64,000 nt of DNA, taken from Dugong dugon (lineage: Eukaryota; Chordata; Mammalia; Sirenia; Dugongidae). This document shows positions 46,801 through 58,800 of this stretch, in pieces; position 1 is the stretch's first letter; every line of letters begins with the position of its first letter. Made by a program: the position numbers and the translations under genes. Below the pieces are notes generated by a model. It was not told where the DNA came from. It saw nothing but the letters and a program-made list of their open reading frames with translations, and ran no database searches. The stretch spans positions 60,422,734 to 60,486,733 of the forward strand of contig CM057462.1 of NCBI GenBank assembly GCA_030035585.1. The letters are read 5' to 3'.

Positions 46801-49800
46801 AAATGCCATTGGAATTTGGATCGGGATTGCACTGTATCTGTAGATCGCTTTGGGTAGAATTGACGTTTTCACAATGTTGAGTCTTCCTATCCATGAGCAA
46901 GGTATGTTTTTCCACTTATGCAGGTCTCTTTTTGTTTCTTGCAGTAGTATGTTGTAGTTTTCATTGTATAGGTCTTTTATGTCTCTGGTTAGATTTATTC
47001 CTAAGTATTTTATCTTCTTGGGGGCTATTGTAAATGGTATTGACTTGGTGATTTCCTCTTCAAGGCTCTCTTTGCTGGTGTAAAGGAATCCAACAGATTT
47101 TTGTATGTTTATCTTGTATCCTGAAACTTTGCTGAAATCTTCTATTAGTTCCAGTAGTTTTCTTGTGGATTCTTTGAGGTTCTCTGTGTGTAACATCATA
47201 TCATCTGCAAATAGAGATACTTTGACTTCTTCCCTTCCAATTTGGATGCTGTTTATTTCTTTTTCTAGCCTAATTGCTCTGGCTAGGACCTCCAGCACAA
47301 TGTTGAATAAGAGTGGTGATAAAGGGCATCCTTGTCTGGTTCCCATTCTCAAGGGGAAAGCTTTCAAAGTCTCTCCATTTAGGATGATGTTGGCTGTTGG
47401 CTTTATATAAATGCCCTTCATTATACTGAGGAATTTCCCTTCTATTTTGTTGAGTGTTTTTATCCTGAATGGGTGTTGGACTTTGTCAAATGCCTTCTCT
47501 GCATCCATTGATAAGATCATGTGGTTCTTGTCTTTTGTTTTATTTATGTGATGGATTATATTGATTGTTTTTCTAATGTTGAACCATCCCTGCATACCTG
47601 CTATAAATCCCACTTGATCAAGGTGAATTATTTTTTTAATATGTTGTTGAATTCTATTGGCTAGAATTTTGTTGAGGATTTTTGTGTCAATGTTCATGAG
47701 GGATACTGGTCTGTAATTTTCTTTTTTTTGTGGTGCCTTTACCTGGTTTTGGTATCAGGGTTATGCTGGCTTCATAGAATTGAGTTTGGAAGTATTCTAT
47801 CCTTTTCTATGCTCTGAAATACCTTTAGTAGTAGTGGTCTTAACTCTTCTCTGAAAGTTTGATAGAATCTCCAGTGAAGCCATCCAGGCCAGGGCCTTTT
47901 TTGTTGGGAGTTTTTTAATTACCTTTTCAATCTCTTCTTTTGTTATGGGTTTATTTAGTTGTTCTACCTCTGTGTTAGTTTAGGTAGGTAGTGAGTTTCT
48001 ACAAATATGTCCATTTCCTCTAGGTTTTCAAATTTGTTAGAGTACAATTTTTCATAGTATTCTGTCATGATTCTTTTAATTTCAGTTGGGTCTGTTGTGA
48101 TATCACCCATCTCATTTCTTATACGGTTTATCTGCTTCCTCTCCTGTTTTTCTCAGTTTGGCCAATGGTTTATCAATTTTGTTGATCTTTTCAAAGAACC
48201 AACTTCTGGTCTTGTTAACTCTTACAATTGTTTTTCGATTCTCTATTTCATTTAATTCTGCTCTAATTATTTCCTTTCTTCTGGTGCCTGAGGGCTTCTT
48301 TTGCTGCTCTCTTTCTGCTTGTTCCACTGGTAGGGTCAATGTTTTGATTATGGCCCTTTCTTCTTTTTGGATGTGTGCATTTATTGCTATAAACTGACCT
48401 CTGAGCACTGCTTTTGCTGTGTCCCAAAGGTTCTGGTAGGATGTGTTTTCATTCTCGTTTGATTCTATGAATTTATTTATTTCATCCTTAATTTCTTCTA
48501 TAACCCAGTAGTTTTTGAGCAAGGTGTTGTTCAGTTTCCATGTGTTTGATTTTTTTTTTCCTTACTTTTTCTGTTGTTGGTTTCTACTTTTATGGTTTTA
48601 TGGTCAGAAAAGATGCTTTGTAATATTTTGATGCTTTGGATTTTGTTAAGGCTTGCTTTATGGCCTAATATGTGGTCTATTCTGGAGAATGTTCCATGTG
48701 TGTTGGAAAAGAAAGTATACTTGGCTGCTGTTGGGTGGAGTGTTCGGTATATGTCTATGAGATCAAGCTGGTTGACGGTAGCATTTAGATCTTCCATGTC
48801 TTTATTGAGCTTCTTTCTGGATGTTCTGTCCTTCACCAAAAGTGGTGTGTTGAAGTCTCCTATTACTATTGTGAAGCTATCTATCTCTCTTTTCAGTGCT
48901 GTTAGAGTTTATGTATTTTGGAGCCCTGTCGTTGGGTGTGTAAATATTTATTATAATTATGTCCTCCTGGTGTATTGACCCTTTAATCATTATATAGTGT
49001 CCTTCCTTATCCTTTGTGGTAGATTTTACTTTAAAGTCTATTTTGTCAGAGATTAATATTGCCACTCCTGCTCTTTGTTTGAGTGTTGTTTGCTTGATAT
49101 ATTTTTTTCCATCCTTTGAGTTTTTGTTTGTTTGTGTCTTTAAGTCTTAGGTGTGTCTCTTATAGGCAGCATATAGATGGATCATGTTTTTTTATCCAAT
49201 CTGCCACTCTCTGTCTCTTTATTGGTACATTTAGTCCATTTACATTCAACTTAATTATTGATAGGTATGAGTTTAGTGCTGTCATTTTGATGTCTTTTTT
49301 TGTTTGTTGTACACAGTTTCTTTGTTCCACTTAATTTTCTGTGCTGAGTCATTTTTGTTTATGTATTTTCTTTTCATCTTTTTCATTGTTGCTGATTTTG
49401 TGTCTGCTGAATCTTTATATTTTTCTAGTTTTTTATGTTGACTTGTAGGATTGTTAATTTTCTTTGTGGTTACCTTAATATTTACCCCTATTTTTCTAAG
49501 TTTATACCAGTCTTTTATTTCTTTATATCGCCTTGACTTCCTCTCCATATGCAAAATCTATGTCTATATATTTTAAGTCCCTCTTTTTTATTTTAGTGTT
49601 GTCATCTTTTACGTATTGACATCTGTTTCCCTATTTTCAGTGTTTTCGCTTTGATTTATTTTTGTGATCTCCCTATCTGGGTTGATATCTGGTTGCTCTG
49701 TCCTGTGTTCTAGTCTTGGGTTGTTACCTAATGTTACTGATTTTCTAACCGAAGGACTCCCTTTAGCATTTCTTGTAATTTTGGTTTGGTTTTTGCGAAT

Positions 49801-52800
49801 TCCCTAAATTTCTGTTTATCTGGAAATGTCCTAATTTCGCCATCATATTTGAGAGACAGTTTTGCTGGATATATAATTCTTGGCTGGCAGGATTTTTCCT
49901 TCAAGGCTTTATATATGTCATCCCATTGCCTTCTTGCCTGCATGGTTTCTGCTGAGTAGTCCAAGCTTATTCTTATTGACTCTCGTTTGCAGATGACTTT
50001 TTATTTATCCCTAACCGCTCTTAAAATTCTCTTTATCTTTGGTTTTGGCAAGTTTGATTATATGTCTTGGTGACTTTCTTTTGGGATCTATCTTATGTGA
50101 GGTTCCATGAGTATCTTGGATAGATATCTTGTCATCTTTCACAATATCAGGGAAGTTTTCTGCCAACAAATCTTCAACAATTCTCTCTGTATTTTTGGTT
50201 ATCCCCCCGTTCTGGTACTCCAATCACTTGTAGGTTATTCCTCTCGATAGAGTCCCACATAATTCTTAGGGTTTCTTCATTTTTAAAAATCCTTTTATCT
50301 GATTTTTTCCTCAAATAAGTTGGTGTCAAGTGCTTTATCTTCAGTCTCACTAATTCTGACTTCCATTGCCTCAGTTCTGCTCCTATGACTTTCTATTGAG
50401 TTGTCTAATTCTGAAATTTTATTGGTAATCTTCTGGATTTCTGATTGTAAAGCAAGAACCTTTAAAACCTCCTCTATCCAGTTGGGACATATTGGCTGGA
50501 ATATTGAAACAATTTTGTTTTGTATTTAAGCACATCAGCTTTAGGAGACCGATTACAGATAGTATAGTATAAAAAGGTGATAGCCTGGCTCTTCTTCGTT
50601 GTTGTTGGTTGCTGCTGAGTTGGCTCTGACTCATGGCAAACTTATGTATAACAGAACGAAACATGGCCCAGTCCTGTGGCATCCTCACAATTGTTGATAT
50701 GTTTGAGCCCATTGTTGAAGCCACTATGTCAATCCATCTCATGGAGGATTTTCTTTGGTTTTGCTAAGCCTCTATTTTACCACACATGATGTCCTTTTCT
50801 AGCAACTGGTCTTTCCTGATGACATGTCCAAAGTAAGCAAGAAAAAGTCTTTCCATCCTTGCTTCTAAGAAGCATTCTGGCTGTACTTCCTCCAAGGCAG
50901 ATTTGTTCATTCTTCTGCATCACAGCCCATCAAATCTTGACCCCCAAGTTAGAGGCATGACTGAGGCTCAGAGTTCCTAGTAATCAAAACCACTCCTAGT
51001 TACTTTTTCCAACTTTAGCTACCGTTGAGAACAGACTGGCCAATTGTCACCCTGCATTCAAAGTCCTATTATTTATGGTCATGAAAGGCAGGAGTCTGGT
51101 GGCTTTCTGAAGCCTGATTTTTATTAAAAACCTTATATTATTATTAATTATTTTTTTAGCTGAGCTTGTCTAAATCCTAGGGCTCCAGGGTACTCCTCCT
51201 GGGACTACAAGCTATTAAGGTTCCTAATCTTTTCACCCACCCCTATTGTCTTTGAGCAGTTCAACTTATAGCTGTCATTCTTCATCAGATTTCATTTGAA
51301 CAACAAGCTCTGCAGTTAAATAAGGTTTAAGAACTATTGCTTTAGAAAAATCTATGAATGACCCAAAGCTGTATGAAAGTTAATTTGACAGGTGAGAAAT
51401 TAGAACCAAAAACTGACCTTAATAGAGTAGAATGATGGGCTAAAAACAACAATATAAATCTAATAGGGATCAATATAATGTCCTAGATGTAGCTTACAAA
51501 AGCCATTCTACACACAATGTAACATTGAATACTAATTCAAACTGTCTTTATAAAAGTTTTTAACGTCATGGAAAAATGCTTATGGATATGTTAAGTGTAA
51601 AAAAGATTCAAAATTATACATAAAGAATTATATATACAGCGTGATCTCAATGCAGACAGAAGTGCATGCATAAAAAAAGGTTAAGAGGAAATGATCACCA
51701 TCAACACTTTCACAGATATATTCTGGACAATGGACTTAGATGATTTTTTTTATTAATATGTGTCTGTACCCTTTTTAATTTTCTAAAATCAATGTTGTAC
51801 TTTCATGATCAGAACAACAACAAAACACTAAAAATATAAAGGGGCATTTGCCCAAGACCAGAAGGAGGGAGGCCTGGAATGACAGCAATTCATATACAAA
51901 AAGACCCAAGAATTTTAGTTATCTAGTAGACCCTTTGGAAACCCTGGTGGTGTAGTGGTTAAGAGCTATGGCTGCTAACCAAAAGGTCGGCATTTCAAAT
52001 CCACCAGGCACTCCCTGGAAACTATATAGGGCAGTTCTACTCTGTCCTATAGGGTTGCTAAGTCAGAATTGACTTGACAGCAACAGGTTTAGTAGACCCT
52101 TTGGAGTCCTGGTGGTGCAGTGGTTAAGAGCTCTGCTGCTAACCAAATGGTCAGCACTTCAAATTCACCAGATGCCCCTTGGAAACCCTATGGGGAAGTT
52201 CTGCTTTGTCCTGTAGGGTCCCTATGAGTTGCAACTGACTTGATGGCAATGGGTTGGGGGTTTTTTTTGGTTAGTAGACCCTTAGGATCTAGAGTGTGAC
52301 CCAGCTCCTACAAACTTTGGTTACATTATAAGTAGTATGCATCCAGAACAAGGGCTGTAGCCATACCACCATACTCCACAACAGTAAAACCACACATGAG
52401 AACACAGAGAACACCCAGGACATGAGGGGTCTGGAAGCAATGTCATGTGCAAAACAGCTGAAGGAACTAGAGATGTTTAGTGTAGAAACCACTTCATGAA
52501 GATGGTAATGAAGATGGACATGACCATCATCTTCAATCAAGGGATATCATGTGGAAGAAGGATTTTGTTCAATCTGTGTTAACCACAAAAAGCAGAAATA
52601 GGACCAGTAAATTTAGGTAAAAATTACCTATTAGGAGAACTTTCTGCAACTGAATAGAATGGATACAACACCTACATTTGCCTTTTCAACTTCTCAGACT
52701 GCTTTAGGAGTTCTTCTTCATCATCATCTTCATGGTCTTCCAGTGCCAGATCTTCATTACCAGAGTCACTGTGGTCACTGTGTTCATCCTGTAAAATCAG

Positions 52801-55800
52801 CATCACACCCAAAGTTAAGCAGCATAAAATGTATCCTCAACTGAAACAGGATTTATAAACTTCTGTCCAAACACCTCATTCTAGGAAATTGTTTCTGATA
52901 AGATGCCAAACCTAGAATTTTCAAGAACTCAGATAAGAAAAAAAAGCTGAGGGCAGCAATACATGGAGTTTAATTATGATTACTTTGTTCCCTTCATACT
53001 CACCTTATCACTATCAAACTCATTATCATTTGGGACAAGCTGAAAGTCTCCAAATTCTTCCTCTTCACCTTCTTCTTCCCTAAAATACAAACCAACAAAT
53101 CAATAAGTCGTTGAAAGCAAACTACAAGCAGCTAGCTGAGTTAAGAATTTTTTTTTTTTTTTATTATTGTACTTCAGATGAAGGTTTACAGAACAAACTA
53201 GGTTCTCATTAAACAATTAGTACATATATTGTTTTGTGACATTGTTTACCAACCCCACTACATGTCAGCACTCTCCCTTCTCGACCTTGGGTTCCCTATT
53301 ACCAGTTTTCCAGTCCCTTCCTGCCTTCTGGTCCTTGCCCCTGGGCTGGTGTGCCCCTTTAGTCTCATTTTGTTTTATGGGCCTGTCTAATCTTTGGGTG
53401 AAGGGCGAACCTCAGGGGTGACTTCATTAGTGAGCTAAAAGGATGTCCAGGAGCCATACTCTCAGGGTTTCTCCAGTCTCTGTCAGGCCAGTAAGTCTGA
53501 TCATTTTTTGTGAGTTAGAATTTTGTTCTACATTTAGAATTTAAAATATTTTGTTAGTACCAATAATCTCTTCAAGAAACTGCAATATGGTATCTTAGCC
53601 TTTTTTTTACAATGTTTTTCACCAACTAAATGAAAGTATTATAATTTCCTTACTATGTAAATATAAGGCTCAAATCCCCTGCAAGACTCTCAGACAGGAT
53701 ATGAAGCCCCTAAGATGACCAATTATTGGTAAGCCCAGAGAACCTGATCACAGAATTTTATTAGAAGATTGGGCCTTCCCAAGATCCCATCAATCACTGA
53801 GACTCACCTGTCTGTTGGGAAAGAGCCTGAGCAAAGAGCAAGTGCTTCTTCCATTGGATCACCTGTGCTGCTCTCCTTCTCCTGCTTATTTAACTCTGAT
53901 TGAGCCAGAGTGGATGATTCTACAGCACAACAAGGAAAAGATTTGTCACCAAGGAATGACAGTTTTAGCTTCTCCTCCCAGCCATCTAAAGGCGTGCCAG
54001 CTCAATACAGTTCTAAAGTAAGCTTGCCAAAAAAAGCTCGCCATCCATTCACTAACAAATCCTTACTTAGTACTATATGCCAGGCACCATGGAAACAGTA
54101 GTGAGCGAAACAAAGACGCCAGCCCTCATAGAGCTTACATTTTAGCAGGTGTGGGACACAAGTAGAAAAAAATAAGTTAGCATTTATGAAATTTACTACG
54201 CACCAGGCACTGTGCTAAACTTATACATATATTAACCATAAATGACAAATCACATGGCCAAAGCTAAAGCAGTCTTAAGTTGACACTTCATCACTCTAAG
54301 AAAGTGAGAGTTCTAACCGTCAGGCAGCTAGGCAGTGAATTCAACCTGCATGCACATCCCATCTGTTTTCTGAGAACTTTTCACCTGAGGGTAAAGGGCT
54401 TCTTTTCAGGACACTGACTTAAGGTATTTAGCTGTCATGAGCCTAGCATTCTCTTAGATATTTACCCTGAGAAGTGAATTTCCCTGAACAAAGATTCAGA
54501 AGCTCCTCCATGTTCTCTTTCTTGTCATTCTTCCTGGGTAGAGGTTTTTCAGCCTGGGATGTGAACTTTCCAGTACACAAATCCAACAGCTCATCCATGT
54601 TAGCGTCCATAGCATTCTCATCCATACTGGCCAATGGCAGTCGAGGCTTCAAAGCCTGGTACTGATTCCTGTGGTTCCTAACGTTTAAGAACCTACAGGC
54701 ACCATGAATAGTTGGTGAGAATTTCTCCAGGCAAGAAGCAAAGTAGTGGGGGAGAACTTTGAACTCATTTCTAATACCAAAATCAGAAGCTTAATCCCAA
54801 ACCAGAAAACGAAAGAGTCAAACTTTAGACTTGTGATGATCTAATGGAGGAGGGGGATGAGTTAGGTGAAAGGATAAATGCTGTTTAAAAGGTAAAGGAT
54901 CATTTCTGGCTTCATATGATGCTGGAGTAGGACTTGGTGTTATGTCCATGCAGTGTGCCACAGGTCAATTAATTCTCAACCCTACCCAACACTCATAACA
55001 TAGGGTGGATACAGGGAAATTTGATGTACTTACAAGATCTCTGCATTTCAAATAAGGCAGAGATCGAAGGATCAGGATGCCAGCAAGTGCTATTTACGTT
55101 TTACTTTCTGGAGACTTAGTTCAAACTTGTAGAATGTAATACTAATCATCCGTACACCTTCTCTTTATCACAAGAGAAAGCACCGATGGAGTGACAGAAA
55201 CTCACTTTATTTTTAACCAAAATTAAGCAGTACCCAGCGCCATTCCCACCCATAGAAACATGAAACTACTTACCCATCTGCATCCAACAGTTGGCTCTGA
55301 GTGTCATCTTCTAAGCAGAACTGGAAGTCTCCTGCTCCTAGGAAAAGTGTCTTAGGCTCTGGGGAGGCGTTATACAGATCCTGGGAATCCTCTATGGGAA
55401 GTGAAGGCTCAGACAGCTTTCCTGAACTCTGGCACCGAACAAAAACAAAACATTTTACAAATGTCATTCACTGTCATGACAACAACAGAAGTTGCTATTT
55501 GTAATATTTAATCTACTCTCAGGCAATTGCCAGTGAGGAGGACAATGCATAGCCAAGAGCAGCATAAAGAAAAATACGTCCAAGGAACTCAGAGCACTGG
55601 ATGAAGATTGTTTTTAATACACAAAGGGGGTGGATTTTTTAAACTGGACATACATAAGCTCAGTGCCATTGTGGTGGGAGTTGGTTGGCTTGGACACACT
55701 TTATTTAGCAATGTGGGAAGCAAAAGAGGAGATTAGAAAACCATTACCATCTTACCTTAGAAGCTGAGCTGACCAAACTGGCTCGAAATAGCCCCGGGGA

Positions 55801-58800
55801 AGGAGATCTGAATCCTCCTGCTGTAGGGAAGAAACTGGTCCCACGACCTACTTGTCTGTTGCAAGGCTGATAGGATGGAATCGTGGAACCAATCAGCTCA
55901 AAGCTGCTATTATGACTGCTCTCTTTTGTCAGCAATGAGCATGAATCATCTTCATCTAAAGAGAGACAAATAACTTTTAAGTGAGTGATTCCAAAAATGA
56001 GGTGGATTTGTTTAGGGGAAAGAGATGATAATGAAACTGTCAGGTAAAATTTATAGGCAAACTCCTCAATTGGTTATGTTCTAAAACATTAAGTTAAAGG
56101 TAAATTATAGTACTAAGATAGCATTATATAATCAGGGTTTATCACTCTGAGCTAAGTAACACCTGAAAGTTCCCTTCTTTCTCTAACCTGCCTAATGCCA
56201 TTGATTACCTTCTCCACTATCCAGTCAATTACACATCTTCCTTTGATCTACAATTGATAGAAATATTTCATGGTTCACTCAATCAACACGCACTCACAAA
56301 GGACCTGCTAGGTGCCCTTGATCAACTATGAAGAAACTGCATATAAGTTTTTGAAACACGGACCAAGAATTTTTTTCTAATTATTGAATTCCTGTCATTG
56401 CCTCATATAAGATTGGAACGTCACCAGGATTCAAAAAATAAAATCTCACAGAGTCCTTAAGTATTAAAGCTGGAGGACCAGAAAAAACTCAAGTTCTACA
56501 TAAGAGTTACTACTCACCCAGTTTGCTAGGCCTTTTGCCTGAGTTTTCATCTGTTTCTGACTTTTCTTCGGAAGCAAAGTAACTACAAAATAAGAAAGTA
56601 TTTGAGTATTTGCTCCTGCTTCTAGCCGGAAGAGCATATCCAAGGGAATCTTACTCTTCCTTAAAGAAAATTCACTTACCCCATCTTAGAAGAGTTGTCC
56701 TTAAATAGAAGGAAGGTAGAATCTGATGAGAGAGGCTTGGGGACAGAGAGAAGGCCAACTGACTTGCCACTTTCACTACTGCCATCATTGTTTTCTTTAT
56801 CCATTTCTTTCTCATCTTTGGTTTCTATTTCTTCACTATTAAGAAGGAATTCTTCAATCTTTACCAATTATGCCACCGAAAACAAAATAATACAAGCCAA
56901 AAATTTTTAAAGTAAATACAGTGTTAACCTGAAATATATTTTGATTACAGGTCACATCTTAAATCTGAAAAGGTAAACCTGAAGGAAGTTTCTGACCATT
57001 ATTTATCATCAACATAATTTTCCATATCACTTCTAGAGCTCTCTTATACTTATTTTACCTTTTACTCTCCTAATATTGCTACAAGATTATAAAGGAAGAC
57101 TGGATTATCATTTTATTGAAGAAATAAGAGATTAAATGACTAGCCTGAGATTGCAGTAGGATTACAGACCTCAAACCAACCAGACTGTGATGTGCTGCCT
57201 ACCCTCAGACATTGCTTTCTTCTTCCTCTACCCACAGTTAAGTATTAACTACCTCTTTCAAGTGACCCCAGTATGCAAACAAGAAAGCTTTTCTTTTTTT
57301 CTCATACCTAGCAATCCTATCACCTATCTTCCATAGGTGGAAAACAATACTATGGAACAAGGGTAAGAGATCCTTCAACAAATATTCTCATCAATGTAGA
57401 ATGAAATCAACTCAGGAAGGTCTCTGCCTGGAATTTTTTCCAGACCTTAACCTGGTCAAAGTTAAGACCACTTTTTATTCTGAGAAGAGAAACATAAACA
57501 ATAAAAGTCTCTCAATACAAAGCCGTTCCAATATTAGCATTAGGTTAACTAACAGGTAGCAGCCAAGGCGATGGCTCTGGGAACTTTAACTGCACTAAGA
57601 TCTACACACATAGGGGGCAGCTACCTACATCTCCACCCGTAAAATCTTTTATACAATTGAATATGTTTATTCTACTATTGTTCAAATCTGACTTTCTTTT
57701 TCCCTATTCATCATAACTTGGGAGCAGATATTAAAAAATTAAGTAAATTACACAATTGTCAGAGACCTGATTGCCTTCTTCCTCCTCTTCCTCTTCCTTC
57801 TCGTCTTCTTCCTCTAATTCCTCCTCTTCTTCCTCTTCCTTCTCCATCCCCTCTTCTCCATCTTCCTCAGATTCATCTGTCATTTCTTCTTCCTCCTCTT
57901 CCTCCTCCTCCTCAAACCCATCTTCATTATCTAATTTAAATAATGCTTGGCGCTTTTGACGCTCCTCAAGTCTTCGGAGTTTCATTGCTTCTTGCAGTTT
58001 AGCTTTCAGCACTTGAAGCTTTTCACCTGAACAGTAACATGTAGAAATGCATTAGACATAATCATAGACTACATCTTACAATAATGTTTTTTTTTTTAGG
58101 CAACTCCAGAGTGTTCCAGTCACATCCACCCTTAAAAATTAGAGACTTTACTACTCTCGGCTTTTGCTACTTTAACAAATGGGGATTATTATGAATTGAA
58201 GTGTAAAAGAGAATGCCTATAATTAATGTCCTACACCCTGGGATAATGTACTACTCAGAGATTACAAAATTATTGTAACAAAGGACAAAAATAATGGAGT
58301 AGAGTCTTCAAAAGTCTCTGGCTCAGATGCCAGGAAAACATTGGTAAATTTATCTACATTAAAGAAAGAAAAACAACTCAAGAGTAAAATGGACAAAAGA
58401 TATGAACTGGCAGTTCACAGAAAAATAAATACATATTAATAAATAAATGAAAAATAATGCTTAACCTCACTTCTAAGTAAAGAAATATAAATCAAAATAA
58501 TGAGATACCATTTTCCACATATTAGTTTGGCCAAAATTAGAAGATTTAATAATATCCATTACCGACAAGAGGAAACAAGAACACTTAACATGCTGGGATT
58601 TAGACTGTAAATTGGCGCAACCTTTTTGAAGGATAATTTGATGATACATATCAAAATCTGATTCAATGATTACACTGCAAGGAATTTTCTATCCAGGTAT
58701 ACCAATATATAGGTACTTGGATGCAACATTGTATGAAATAGCCAAAAACTGGAACAAACAAGATGTCCATCAATAGGAGTATGATTAAATAAGTCATTTC

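Larger units (their letters stand above)
44500..50447 (-). mobile_element. L1 LINE, 5'-truncated in ORF1, about 5.95 kb
   Basis: Minus-strand L1 inserted in the CLSPN intron between exons J and K, in the sense orientation. It is flanked by a perfect 12-bp target-site duplication TAAAGCAAGAAC at 44488-44499 and 50448-50459, with a poly(T) run (poly-A tail of the element) from about 44502. From right to left it contains the C-terminal part of ORF1, an almost whole ORF2 and about 1.1 kb of 3' UTR. The host sequence at the target is an old MIR. Several internal stops and frameshifts show it is dead. Confidence 0.95.

Noticed and set aside
57718-57959. Ser- and Pro/Leu-rich plus-strand ORFs
   Set aside because: Antisense shadows of the Glu-rich claspin exon.
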